Of a stretch of 15,112 nt of DNA, positions 1-6,812 are shown in pieces (position 1 is the stretch's first letter; every line of letters begins with the position of its first letter). Below the pieces are notes generated by a model, which worked only from the letters and a program-made list of their open reading frames with translations, was not told where the DNA came from and did not search any database. Made by a program: the position numbers and the translations under genes. Location: contig URTW01000027.1 in assembly GCA_900550815.1 (NCBI GenBank), forward strand, positions 1-15,112, written 5' to 3'. This DNA comes from an uncultured Collinsella sp. GTDB lineage: Bacteria; Actinomycetota; Coriobacteriia; Coriobacteriales; Coriobacteriaceae.

Positions 1-39
1 CTGACCGGTGGACGGCACCGAGCCGTACGCTTGAACTGA
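1..39 (+). CDS. Possible 3' tail of an upstream gene (partial)
   Basis: The first frame reads 12 residues (LTGGRHRAVRLN) and stops at TGA 37-39, three bases before a strong terminator stem, which is where a coding region would be expected to end. The second frame is excluded because it holds TGA at 2-4. The third stays open until 89, through the terminator. The tail is too short to identify and its Arg codons (CGG, CGA) are not the ones preferred elsewhere here. It could equally be the untranslated 3' end of a transcript or of an RNA gene. Confidence 0.25.
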   Translation: MTGGRHRAVRLN

Positions 40-42
40 GAA

Positions 43-72
43 GGGGGAGGCCTCGCGGCCTCCCCCTTTTTT
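43..72 (+). terminator. Intrinsic terminator of the upstream unit
   Basis: A perfect 10-bp GC stem (GGGGGAGGCC, 43-52, with GGCCTCCCCC, 57-66) closes a 4-base TCGC loop. Six T residues follow at 67-72. This is a textbook rho-independent terminator for rightward transcription entering from the left edge. The other strand has no T run after the stem, so it should act mainly in one direction. Confidence 0.93.
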
Positions 73-81
73 GCGTTTGTG

Positions 82-106
82 TGGCATAAATGACTCATTT
101 ACGCCA
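82..106. repeat. 25-bp imperfect dyad centred on TGACTCA
   Basis: The segment reads TGGC-a-TAAATGA-C-TCATTTA-c-GCCA. Two 7-bp perfect half-sites flank a single central C, and a 4-bp outer match follows one mismatch on each side. There is no T run beside it, so it does not look like a terminator for either neighbour. Its compact odd-centred symmetry resembles a protein binding site, but it sits between the upstream terminator and the 3' end of the leftward gene, where no promoter is expected. Function unknown. Confidence 0.5.
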
Positions 107-137
107 GACGATTTAATTCTTTTTTGGTATTGAGCTT

Positions 138-605
138 TTATTTAAAGAAAATAAAACGAATAACAAGGGTAACTGCTATGGCCGCAATGATCAAAAGCAA
201 GATTGCCAGTCGATGTTGCTTGCGTCGTTTACTTGATGAAACGAAGATTGATTTTCCCTGTTTTGGCGTTTCGAGATAGCGAGCCGAATGCGTCAAGGTT
301 TGCTTTGGTCGAGGACCTCTTTGTTGATGAGCGGCGGATGCTTTCATCGGCTCATCACTAGCTGCGCTGTTTTTAGATAATGGTGCGTCTTTCAGATATA
401 CAGGGTCTCCCGAGGCGACGCCCATATGTTTACGTCCCGTTTGGGCATCTTCGAGTGTTTGATATCGATTTCTCGTCACATACTCGGGCTCCGGATCATT
501 AATGGGCTCTTGCGAGATGTGGGGGCGATGGAACCGTGGCGGCTGCGTGGAAGTATCTCCCCCCTGCGTCGGCATTAACATATTGTTCTGGTTTTGGTCG
601 TCCAT
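138..605 (-). CDS. Small tail-anchored membrane protein, function unknown
   Basis: A 155-residue protein I do not recognise. Residues 1-125 are hydrophilic, rich in Gln, Pro, Ser, Asp and Arg, with no clear fold, and are probably disordered. A basic patch KRRKQHR (126-132) is followed by one strongly hydrophobic segment (about 133-152) and ends within a few residues (RFIFFK). This architecture, together with the lack of a signal peptide, suggests a C-terminal anchor with the long N-terminal part in the cytoplasm. The ATG at 605 is preceded on the minus strand by AAAGGG four bases away. The gene is visibly richer in A+T than its neighbours and uses rarer codons, which may mean recent acquisition or weak selection. 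It stands alone: the neighbour on its 5' side (hsp20) is divergent. The short gap between the basic patch and the terminus makes a two-pass protein unlikely. Confidence 0.72.
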   Translation of the reverse strand: MDDQNQNNMLMPTQGGDTSTQPPRFHRPHISQEPINDPEPEYVTRNRYQTLEDAQTGRKHMGVASGDPVYLKDAPLSKNSAASDEPMKASAAHQQRGPRPKQTLTHSARYLETPKQGKSIFVSSSKRRKQHRLAILLLIIAAIAVTLVIRFIFFK

Positions 606-644
606 GATGCCCTTTAGCTCGTTACCAACAACGTGTACGCGCTC

Positions 645-650
645 ATTGTA
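645..650 (-). promoter_or_regulatory. Candidate -10 element for the tail-anchored protein gene
   Basis: On the minus strand this reads TACAAT, one mismatch from the consensus, and would place the transcript start roughly 30 bases before the ATG at 605. I find no convincing -35 hexamer 16-18 bases upstream. The same TACAAT hexamer occurs before several other genes in the window, which is the main reason to list it. Confidence 0.35.
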
Positions 651-697
651 AGCCCCTTGTTATTTGTAGCTGGGGACATACTCGGTATTTAAGCTCT

Positions 698-710
698 GGT
701 TCAAAGAACC
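698..710. repeat. 13-bp perfect palindrome in the hsp20 upstream region
   Basis: GGTTC-AAA-GAACC is a perfect 5-bp inverted repeat with a 3-base spacer. It lies between the divergent membrane-protein gene and hsp20. It could be an operator half-way between two divergent promoters, or chance in an AT-rich stretch. It does not match the CIRCE element, and it is not the HspR-type HAIR sequence. Confidence 0.35.
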
Positions 711-726
711 TTAACCTTCCTAAAAC

Positions 727-757
727 CTTAGTGCTACACACTTAGATATGCTTATAG
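727..757 (+). promoter_or_regulatory. Spaced CTTAG-type repeats upstream of hsp20
   Basis: CTTAG occurs at 727-731 and 741-745, and CTTATAG at 751-757. An imperfect dyad TTAGTG-ctaca-CACTTA overlaps the first two. The surrounding 606-881 interval is AT-rich, has no supported gene and must contain the hsp20 control region. I could not pick a single convincing sigma-factor promoter in it. The repeats are candidate binding sites for a heat-shock regulator, with no known family match. Confidence 0.25.
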
Positions 758-881
758 TACTGGACTCAAAAAACTTTATAGTCGATGTATATATGAGCAT
801 CGGGTGGGCATATATAAGAGCGTCAAAAGAAGTCCCAGTCACCTAGAAGATGGCTCGGCAGTCCTAAAAGGAGTGGTAAAC

Positions 882-1313
882 ATGGCAAGCATGGTTCCTT
901 ATCGTTCGGTTTTTGGCGTTCGTCCTTCTGCTAGCTCGCTGTTCGATCTGTTTGATGATATGACCGACCTTGCAAACAACTCGATTGCTTCCAAGGCGTT
1001 TCCCGTTGACGTTGAGGATAAGGGCGATGGCTATGAGGTCAAGGCGTATCTGACCGGCGTCGCCAAGGACGATATCGATGTCGAGCTTAACGAGGGCCGT
1101 CTGTCTATTGGCGTGAATGTCGAGGAAGACGAGGAGAACGAGGGCAAGAACTTCCTGCAGAAGGAGTTCAGCTCGTACAGCGCGACCCGTGGCGTGTATC
1201 TTAAGGACGCTTCGAGCGAGGGCCTCTCGGCTAAGTACGCTGACGGCATCCTGACCGTTACGGTTCCCAAGATCGTCGAGAAGAAGAACGTTACGAAGAT
1301 CTCCATCGACTAA
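882..1313 (+). CDS. hsp20: Hsp20/alpha-crystallin small heat-shock protein
   Basis: A 143-residue ATP-independent chaperone that binds unfolding proteins and keeps them soluble for refolding by DnaK-type machines; it acts in the cytoplasm as an oligomer. The alpha-crystallin domain covers about residues 38-132, starting at FPVDVEDKGDGYEVKAYLTG and ending in the characteristic YADGILTVTVPK (119-130). A C-terminal ISI (140-142) is the IxI motif that docks on neighbouring subunits. An open frame extends upstream to a GTG at 804, but the ATG at 882 has a good AAAGGAG site (867-873) eight bases before it and gives the usual family length, so I chose it. The gene is a single transcription unit with its own strong terminator. 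The long AT-rich upstream region suggests stress regulation, but no CIRCE element is present. The product is confident; the control mechanism is not. Confidence 0.93.
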   Translation: MASMVPYRSVFGVRPSASSLFDLFDDMTDLANNSIASKAFPVDVEDKGDGYEVKAYLTGVAKDDIDVELNEGRLSIGVNVEEDEENEGKNFLQKEFSSYSATRGVYLKDASSEGLSAKYADGILTVTVPKIVEKKNVTKISID

Positions 1314-1340
1314 CTTCGTTGGTGTTCTGCGCTATTAAAA

Positions 1341-1386
1341 GACAGCAAAAGGGGCTGGGAAGCGATTCTCGGCCCCTTTTGCTGTC
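1341..1386. terminator. Bidirectional terminator between hsp20 and the MBL gene
   Basis: A perfect 15-bp inverted repeat (GACAGCAAAAGGGGC, 1341-1355, with its complement at 1372-1386) surrounds a 16-base loop. The arms carry AAAA on one side and TTTT on the other, so each strand has a T run in the descending stem. The convergent genes end at 1313 and 1396, which places the hairpin to stop transcription from both sides. Confidence 0.88.
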
Positions 1387-1395
1387 TAGGACAGT

Positions 1396-2205
1396 CTATT
1401 GAATGGTTGCCGGCTGATACTGACTCGCAGGGCGTATCGCGAGTTTTCGCGATCCTTGGAGAAGGGTTGCGGAGCTGCCGACCTCGTCATCCAGGGTTGC
1501 GGCCAGAGCTTTGGCATAGCTTTTGACGGTAAGGCTCGGACGATTGTTATCTTGGCTGATATGCATGGCAATGAGCTGTTCGGTGCGATCGGTAACAAGT
1601 TCGCGCGCGGCTTCGGCGGCTTGGCCATTGGAGAGGTGTCCCCTTGCAGACAGGATGCGCTCCTGAAGAAAGCGGGGATATTCTCCCTCGCGCAGCATGG
1701 TCACATCGTGGTTGCTTTCGAGTGCGAGGACTCGACAATCTTTGAGGGTGTTCATGGCTTGGCTCGATAGCTCTCCGGTGTCGGTGGCAAAGCCGATGGA
1801 ATCATCGAGGGTGTCGAATCGATAGCCGACTGGATTGATGACATCGTGTGATGTTGAGTAGGTTTGCACGTGGATGCCGGCAATGGATAGGGCGTCACCG
1901 GGATCGAATTCCTCGACAGGCAGATGCGAAAGATTTTCTTTACTCGAAAGAGTGCCACTGCTGGCAAAGAGGGGGCCGTGCCAGTGCTTGCACCAGACAT
2001 CGAGGCCCTTGATGTGATCGCTATGCTCATGAGTAATGAGAAGAGCCGAGACGTTGTCTGTCGAGAGCCCCAGTTCTGCCATGCGCTTTAATGTCTCGCG
2101 GCGAGACAGTCCGTCATCGACCATAATGAGCCCCTGCGGGCCCTCGATGAGTGCGCAGTTGCCTTTAGAGCCACTGCCGAGGATATGAAGGTGCAGACGA
2201 GACAT
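1396..2205 (-). CDS. Metallo-beta-lactamase-fold hydrolase, YycJ/WalJ type
   Basis: A 269-residue cytoplasmic MBL-fold metallohydrolase. The N-terminus LHILGSGSKGN is typical of the YycJ/WalJ group, whose members have been linked to DNA repair and nuclease activity and, in Firmicutes, to the walRK locus. Metal-binding features visible are HEHSDH (59-64), H120, D142 in the ATDTGE segment, and later histidines including H190 and H215. The longest open frame starts at 2286, inside tilS, but the family start is the Met at 2205, which avoids a long unrelated extension. The ribosome site before it is weak (TTGGAA). The gene is divergent from tilS with only 48 bases between the two start codons, so the two promoters must be close or overlapping. 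The exact substrate is not evident: nuclease is the best guess, and another phosphodiesterase is possible. Confidence 0.88.
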   Translation of the reverse strand: MSRLHLHILGSGSKGNCALIEGPQGLIMVDDGLSRRETLKRMAELGLSTDNVSALLITHEHSDHIKGLDVWCKHWHGPLFASSGTLSSKENLSHLPVEEFDPGDALSIAGIHVQTYSTSHDVINPVGYRFDTLDDSIGFATDTGELSSQAMNTLKDCRVLALESNHDVTMLREGEYPRFLQERILSARGHLSNGQAAEAARELVTDRTEQLIAMHISQDNNRPSLTVKSYAKALAATLDDEVGSSATLLQGSRKLAIRPASQYQPATIQ

Positions 2206-2219
2206 AAGATTCCAAAGGA

Positions 2220-2225
2220 TACAAT
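2220..2225 (+). promoter_or_regulatory. Candidate -10 element for tilS
   Basis: TACAAT lies 28 bases before the tilS ATG and within the 48-base divergent gap. No good -35 hexamer is found at 16-18 bases, so the call rests on the -10 match and position only. Confidence 0.3.
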
Positions 2226-2253
2226 GGGTGCGGACGAATAGAGGAGGAAGCAA

Positions 2254-3792
2254 ATGCCTACGGTATCTCAGCATTATGGACACCATGCCGTGCCTGGGGC
2301 AGTCGATGAGACCCGGACGAGGCAGCAGGCTGCTCCTGTCGTGCTCATGGTATCAGGCGGCGCGGACTCGACGGCACTGCTTCTTATGGCGTGCACATCA
2401 AAGCTGGATATCCAAGACGGACGCGGTGTTGCCCCCATTGCTCGCGAGCGCCTGCATGTGCTGCATGTAAACCATCATCTGCGCGGCAAGGCGTCCGATG
2501 GCGACGAGGCCTTTGTGCGTGAGCTCTGCGCGAAATATGGTTTACCGCTGTGCGTGGAGCGCGCTTATTTTGATGGGGAGTCGGGCAATATTGAGGCCGC
2601 GGCCCGCGAGGTGCGCTATGCCGCGGCGCGGAGGTATGTTCGCGAGCTCTGCGCCCAGACGGGGGCACCGCGAACGGCGGCTCGTATCTGCACCGCGCAC
2701 ACGTCTTCGGATCGCGCGGAAACGTTTTTGATGAACGCGATTAAGGGTTCGGGGCCCGCTGGCCTATCGAGCATTCCTCGCCGGAGGAATATCGTGGTGC
2801 GTCCCTTGCTCGACCTAACTCATGGCGAGCTCGTGGGCTATCTACAGGTACATGGTCAGCCGTGGCGTGAAGACGAGAGCAATGAGGATATCTCGTATCT
2901 GCGAAACTACGTGCGCCATCGGGTAATGCCAGTGGTGGCACAGCGTAATGCGAGCGTGTGCAAGACGATTGGCGCCGCCTGTGAGATCTTGGGTGACGAA
3001 GACGCGTTTCTATCCCAGCTGTCGGCGCAGGCGTTTCGAAGCTGCCTGCGCAAGGAGGCGGCGGGCGCGCTAGTGCTCGATGCCAGACGCCGTGCTGCGG
3101 CCGAGGTGGTAATCGCGCGGCGCATCGTGCGACTGGCGATCAAACGCATCGATCCGGGCGCTCGTCCAGAGATGCGACATGTGGAGCGAGTTCTTTCCTG
3201 CGTTGCCGAAGGCACAGGCTCGGTCACGCTTCCGGCGGGAATTGACGCGCGCGTCGAGTTTGGCATGCTAGCGTTTAAGGCGCCGGCGGCTCGTGAGGGG
3301 CTGGTTGCGGACTGGATTACCATACCCGGTCGTTTGCCGTTGGGCGGGGGGCGCATGCTGGTCGCAGAGCCGATGGCCGTTGAGCCGGGATGCGATATCG
3401 TGCGCCGCGCCCGTGAGCTTGCGGCTGCCGGGGAAGTGACAGCTTTGGTAGACGCGGCTGCCCTGGGTTTTGCCGACAGCGATAGTGAGCGGATCCTGGC
3501 GGGCTCACGTGGCGAGATCCCTGCAGAGGCGCGATTGGCGCGCCTGTGGGTGGACGGTCCCGCACCGGGAGACGTGATGTGCCCGTTAGGAATGAGTGGC
3601 CGAAGCAAGAAGGTATCCGACTTGCTAGGCGAGGCTCGCATTCCCGTTTCCGAGCGCGCCGGCGTGCCCGTGGTGAGGACGGCGCCGGGAGGTGCCGTGG
3701 TGTGGGTCGCCGGAGTTCGCGCGGACGAACGTTTTAAATGCACGGCGGCGACGCGTGTGGCTTATCTGCTTCGCGTGGTTGACGCGGATTAG
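2254..3792 (+). CDS. tilS: tRNA(Ile)-lysidine synthetase
   Basis: A 512-residue cytoplasmic enzyme that joins lysine to the wobble cytidine of the AUA-reading tRNA-Ile using ATP, changing both its codon reading and its charging; it is normally essential. The N-type PP-loop ATP site SGGADS is at 34-39. Other family landmarks are VNHHLRG (72-78), AHTSSDRAET (148-157; the usual HHxDDQAET is varied here but keeps D153 and the AET) and EDESNEDISYLRNYVR (206-221). The middle region is typical of the longer TilS type. The C-terminal domain contains PLGMSGRSKKVSDLL and IPVSERAGVPVV (about 444-474). The ATG at 2254 follows a strong AGGAGG (2242-2247) with six-base spacing. It is the first gene of a tilS-hpt-ftsH run. 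Codon use is somewhat richer in GC and more varied than in hpt and ftsH, fitting lower expression. Confidence 0.95.
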   Translation: MPTVSQHYGHHAVPGAVDETRTRQQAAPVVLMVSGGADSTALLLMACTSKLDIQDGRGVAPIARERLHVLHVNHHLRGKASDGDEAFVRELCAKYGLPLCVERAYFDGESGNIEAAAREVRYAAARRYVRELCAQTGAPRTAARICTAHTSSDRAETFLMNAIKGSGPAGLSSIPRRRNIVVRPLLDLTHGELVGYLQVHGQPWREDESNEDISYLRNYVRHRVMPVVAQRNASVCKTIGAACEILGDEDAFLSQLSAQAFRSCLRKEAAGALVLDARRRAAAEVVIARRIVRLAIKRIDPGARPEMRHVERVLSCVAEGTGSVTLPAGIDARVEFGMLAFKAPAAREGLVADWITIPGRLPLGGGRMLVAEPMAVEPGCDIVRRARELAAAGEVTALVDAAALGFADSDSERILAGSRGEIPAEARLARLWVDGPAPGDVMCPLGMSGRSKKVSDLLGEARIPVSERAGVPVVRTAPGGAVVWVAGVRADERFKCTAATRVAYLLRVVDAD

Positions 3793-3853
3793 CCCCTCGC
3801 ACCAGCTGTTCTGTGCGGCGTTGACGGTATTCCCGCGCTGATGGTGCGCGGGC

Positions 3854-3883
3854 TGGAAAATATACCCCGTGCGCTGCTAGAAT
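3854..3883 (+). promoter_or_regulatory. Candidate promoter for hpt-ftsH
   Basis: TGGAAA (3854-3859, four of six consensus bases) and TAGAAT (3878-3883, five of six) are separated by 18 bases in the 148-base gap between tilS and hpt. The predicted start, near 3890, would leave a leader of about 50 bases. It could allow hpt and ftsH to be expressed independently of tilS. Confidence 0.42.
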
Positions 3884-3940
3884 GTGTAGTTCGCGTCCAT
3901 ACGGCGGTGTGTGGGCGATTAAGCACAAGAAAGGGTTGTC

Positions 3941-4489
3941 ATGGCTTCTCAACATCCGGATATCGAGAAGGTTCTGTTTACGCAGGAGGATATCGACGGC
4001 ATCGTTTCTCGCCTGGGCGAGGAGATCACTCGCGACTACGCGGGTAAGGATCTGGTGCTGATCGCGGTTCTGCGCGGTGCCGTTGTCTTTATGGGCGACC
4101 TGATGCGCAAGATTGAGCTACCGACCAACATCGATTTCATGGCTGTTTCGAGCTATGGCGACGGTGTAAAGTCTTCGGGCATCGTGCGTATCATTAAGGA
4201 TCTGGATATCGACATCCGTGGTCGCGACGTGCTGATCGTCGAGGACATTCTGGACTCGGGCCTGACCCTCAAGTACCTGATGAAGAACCTCGAGAGCCGC
4301 AAGCCCGCTTCGCTGGAGGTCGCTGCCTTCCTGTGGAAGGACGTTGAGGACCGCACCTCGGCCATCACGCCCAAGTATGTTGGAACCCATTGCCCCGATG
4401 CCTTTGTGGTGGGCTACGGCCTCGACTATGCCGAGCGCTATCGTAACCTTCCGTATCTGGGCATTTTGAAACCGGAGGTTTATTCGTAA
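3941..4489 (+). CDS. hpt: Hypoxanthine phosphoribosyltransferase
   Basis: A 182-residue cytoplasmic enzyme of purine salvage that makes IMP (and usually GMP) from hypoxanthine or guanine and PRPP. The type I phosphoribosyltransferase PRPP-binding loop VLIVEDILDSGLT is at 97-109. LRGAVVFMGDL (44-54) forms the pyrophosphate loop, SSYGDG (70-75) is the flexible loop, and FVVGYGLDYAERYRNLPYLG (155-174) is the family C-terminal hallmark. Length is typical. The ATG at 3941 is preceded by AAGAAAGGG. The stop is separated from the ftsH start by one base, so the two are probably co-transcribed and translationally linked. The tilS-hpt-ftsH order is widely conserved in Gram-positive bacteria. Confidence 0.96.
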   Translation: MASQHPDIEKVLFTQEDIDGIVSRLGEEITRDYAGKDLVLIAVLRGAVVFMGDLMRKIELPTNIDFMAVSSYGDGVKSSGIVRIIKDLDIDIRGRDVLIVEDILDSGLTLKYLMKNLESRKPASLEVAAFLWKDVEDRTSAITPKYVGTHCPDAFVVGYGLDYAERYRNLPYLGILKPEVYS

Positions 4490-4490
4490 G

Positions 4491-6623
4491 ATGCCCGACG
4501 ACCATAACGATAACAATTCCCAGACTCCCCGGGAGCCTAAGATCCCGGGGATGCCCGGAGGCAAGAAGCCCACGCGTACGGGCTGGCTGTATTTTATTTT
4601 GGCTTGCGCGCTTCTGGGCTACGCCTTCTTTAACATGGGCTCCGGCTTTGCCAGCTCCAGCAATACCGTTAAGCTCGCGACGAGCGAGATGGTGAGCGCC
4701 ATCAAGCAGGATCGCGTCGAAGATCTGACCTATACGGTTCAAGACGGAAGCGTGACGGGTCATTACTGGAAGACGAAGAAGGACAAGGGCGATACGAGCG
4801 AGCTCAAGAGCTTCTCTTCGACCTATGTCGGCTCCGATTCGCTTGCCGAGCTCATGGCGGAGCACCCCGACACTAAGTATATCGTCAACACCAACGATCC
4901 CGATTTTTGGGGCGACTTGGCGATGAGTGTGCTTCCGACGATCGCCCTTATCGCCATCATGTTCTACTTTATGCGCCAGATGATGGGCGCCAACAACAGG
5001 AACATGCAGTTTGGCAAGACCAACGCCAAGACCAACGAGGCCACGCGCCCCAAGGTCAAGTTTGAAGACGTTGCTGGCGTGGACGAGGCAGTCGAGGAGC
5101 TCGAGGAGATCCGTGACTTTTTGAGCGATCCGGATCGCTATCGCAAGCTGGGCGCCAAGATCCCGCGTGGCGTGTTGCTGGTTGGCCCTCCGGGCACCGG
5201 TAAAACGCTGCTGGCCAAGGCCGTTGCCGGCGAGGCGGGCGTGCCGTTCTTTAGCATCTCGGGCTCTGACTTTGTGGAGATGTTCGTGGGCGTCGGCGCC
5301 AGCCGCGTGCGCGACCTCTTTAAGGAGGCCAAGTCTCAGGCCCCGTCGATCATCTTCATCGATGAGATCGATGCCGTGGGACGTCAGCGCGGAGCTGGCT
5401 TGGGCGGCGGTCACGACGAGCGCGAGCAGACGCTCAACCAGCTGCTGGTCGAGATGGACGGTTTTGAGGAGAGCGAGTCAGTCATCCTGATCGCTACGAC
5501 CAACCGTCCCGACATCCTGGATCCGGCGTTGCTGCGTCCCGGTCGTTTTGACCGTCAGGTTACGGTCGACCGTCCGGATGTGAAGGGCCGCGAGCAGATC
5601 TTGCGCGTGCATGCCGAGAACAAGCCGATGGACGAGGACGTGAAGTTTGAGAAGCTCGCCCAGATGACCGTTGGCTTCACCGGCGCCGATTTGGCAAATC
5701 TGCTCAACGAGTCTGCGCTGCTTGCTGCCCGCCGCCATCGTTCCGTGATCTCGATGGACGAGGTCGAGGAATCGATGGAGCGCGTGATTGCCGGTCCGCA
5801 GCGCAAGGGTCGCGTGATGACCGAGGCCGAGCGCACCACGATTGCCTACCACGAGAGCGGTCACGCCCTGGTGGGTCACATCCTGGAGCACTCCGATCCG
5901 GTTCACAAGATTTCGATCGTCAGCCGCGGCCAGGCTTTGGGTTACACACTGCAGCTTCCGCAGGAGGATCACTTCCTCAAGACCAAGAACGAGATGCTCG
6001 ACGAGCTCGCCGTGTTCTTGGGTGGCCGCGTTGCCGAGGAACTCATGTGCGATGACATTACATCGGGCGCGAGCAACGATCTGGAGCGCGCGACCAAGAT
6101 GGCGCGCGAGATGGTCACGCGCCTGGGCATGAGCGAGGAGCTTGGAACGCAGGTGTTTGGTGAGGCGCAACATCAGGTATTCCTGGGCCGCGACTATGCC
6201 GACCATCAGGATTACTCCGAGGAGACGGCGCGCCGTATCGATATCGAGGTTCAGCGCATTATGCGTGAGGCCCATCGTCGTGCGGTCGAGATCCTGGATG
6301 CCCGTCGCGATCAGCTCGACCTGATGGCCAAGGTGCTGCTTGAGCGCGAGACCGTCGAGGGCGATGCCGTGAACGCCCTGCTCGACAACGAGTGGGATGT
6401 CTACCTTGAGCGCGAGGGCGATATCCTGGCGGCCAAGGAGGAGCGAAACGCCAAGGCGGCCGGCATGCCGACCAAGAAGCGTGCGCCTCACATGAGCGAG
6501 GAGGAGCTGGCGGCTGATGCCGCGGCATTTGCGCAGGCGGCTATGCAGGAGGATGCCGAAGCCGCATCCGATGATGCCGATGATGACTGTGCCGTCAATG
6601 CCGGTGCCGACACCGACAAATAG
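4491..6623 (+). CDS. ftsH: ATP-dependent zinc metalloprotease FtsH
   Basis: A 710-residue membrane-bound AAA+ protease that forms hexamers and degrades misassembled membrane proteins and short-lived regulators. Two membrane segments (about 31-48 and 143-161) flank a roughly 95-residue extracytoplasmic domain. The AAA module follows, with Walker A GPPGTGKT (232-239), Walker B IIFIDEID (287-294) and the second region of homology around [20 protein letters not shown] (335-354). The zinc site is HESGH (454-458) with D530 in TSGASND as third ligand. The last 60 or so residues are low-complexity, rich in Ala, Asp and Glu, and end without a domain. The start ATG is one base after the hpt stop; a GGAGG inside the end of hpt (4474-4478) is 12 bases away, a rather long spacing. 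All catalytic residues are present, so it should be active. A terminator follows directly. Confidence 0.97.
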   Translation: MPDDHNDNNSQTPREPKIPGMPGGKKPTRTGWLYFILACALLGYAFFNMGSGFASSSNTVKLATSEMVSAIKQDRVEDLTYTVQDGSVTGHYWKTKKDKGDTSELKSFSSTYVGSDSLAELMAEHPDTKYIVNTNDPDFWGDLAMSVLPTIALIAIMFYFMRQMMGANNRNMQFGKTNAKTNEATRPKVKFEDVAGVDEAVEELEEIRDFLSDPDRYRKLGAKIPRGVLLVGPPGTGKTLLAKAVAGEAGVPFFSISGSDFVEMFVGVGASRVRDLFKEAKSQAPSIIFIDEIDAVGRQRGAGLGGGHDEREQTLNQLLVEMDGFEESESVILIATTNRPDILDPALLRPGRFDRQVTVDRPDVKGREQILRVHAENKPMDEDVKFEKLAQMTVGFTGADLANLLNESALLAARRHRSVISMDEVEESMERVIAGPQRKGRVMTEAERTTIAYHESGHALVGHILEHSDPVHKISIVSRGQALGYTLQLPQEDHFLKTKNEMLDELAVFLGGRVAEELMCDDITSGASNDLERATKMAREMVTRLGMSEELGTQVFGEAQHQVFLGRDYADHQDYSEETARRIDIEVQRIMREAHRRAVEILDARRDQLDLMAKVLLERETVEGDAVNALLDNEWDVYLEREGDILAAKEERNAKAAGMPTKKRAPHMSEEELAADAAAFAQAAMQEDAEAASDDADDDCAVNAGADTDK

Positions 6624-6633
6624 TTCTTGTAAC

Positions 6634-6668
6634 AAAAGCCTCCGCGGGGAGACCTGCGGAGGCTTTTT
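6634..6668 (+). terminator. Intrinsic terminator after ftsH
   Basis: GCCTCCGC (6638-6645) pairs with GCGGAGGC (6656-6663). Four A-T pairs extend the base on the outside, giving a 12-bp stem with a 10-base loop followed by a T-rich tail (TTTTTCTTTT). It ends the tilS-hpt-ftsH unit. Confidence 0.9.
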
Positions 6669-6692
6669 CTTTTGAGCGATATGAGGCCGTCT

Positions 6693-6752
6693 GTTGATTG
6701 GGGACAGACTTAAATGAGCGTTTTCACGCATTTAAGTCTGTCCCCAATCAAC
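6693..6752. repeat. Perfect 24-bp inverted repeat element
   Basis: The left arm (6693-6716) begins GTTGATTGGGGACAGACTTA and continues AATG. The right arm (6729-6752) is its exact reverse complement. The 12-base centre contains a further CGT/ACG pair. The element lies between the ftsH terminator and the aminotransferase promoter and is not needed to end ftsH. The GGGGACAGACTTAAATG type of sequence resembles short palindromic repeats that are dispersed in many bacterial genomes (REP or MITE-like), but no second copy is in this window, so its repeat status cannot be shown here. The longest open frame for the next gene starts inside it, which is an artefact. Confidence 0.85.
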
Positions 6753-6782
6753 ATTGCTGCGGCACTTTGCTCAACTAAAGCG

Positions 6783-6788
6783 TACAAT
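6783..6788 (+). promoter_or_regulatory. Candidate -10 element for the aminotransferase gene
   Basis: TACAAT sits in the context CTAAAGCGTACAATACC, 24 bases before the start ATG. The predicted start of transcription near 6795 would leave a leader of under 20 bases holding just the ribosome site. No good -35 hexamer is seen; the region where it would lie directly follows the inverted repeat. Confidence 0.42.
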
Positions 6789-6812
6789 ACCGCCTATGCG
6801 AAAGGGGAACAG

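Noticed and set aside
720..770. CIRCE or HAIR heat-shock operator before hsp20
   Set aside because: No TTAGCACTC-N9-GAGTGCTAA is present, and only an ACTCAA half-site of the HspR sequence is found without its partner.
804..881. N-terminal extension of Hsp20 from a GTG
   Set aside because: No ribosome site is evident and the 26 extra residues do not match the family; ATG 882 has AAAGGAG.
4365..5414. 349-residue open frame on the minus strand
   Set aside because: Antisense to the 3' end of hpt and the first half of ftsH; no recognisable domain.
5478..6731. 417-residue open frame on the minus strand
   Set aside because: Antisense shadow of ftsH; low-complexity Leu/Gly/His/Arg composition and no motif; its start lies in the inverted repeat.
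6714..6812. N-terminal extension of the aminotransferase
   Set aside because: It starts in the right half of the inverted repeat and would run through the candidate -10; ATG 6813 has a good ribosome site and the family N-terminus.
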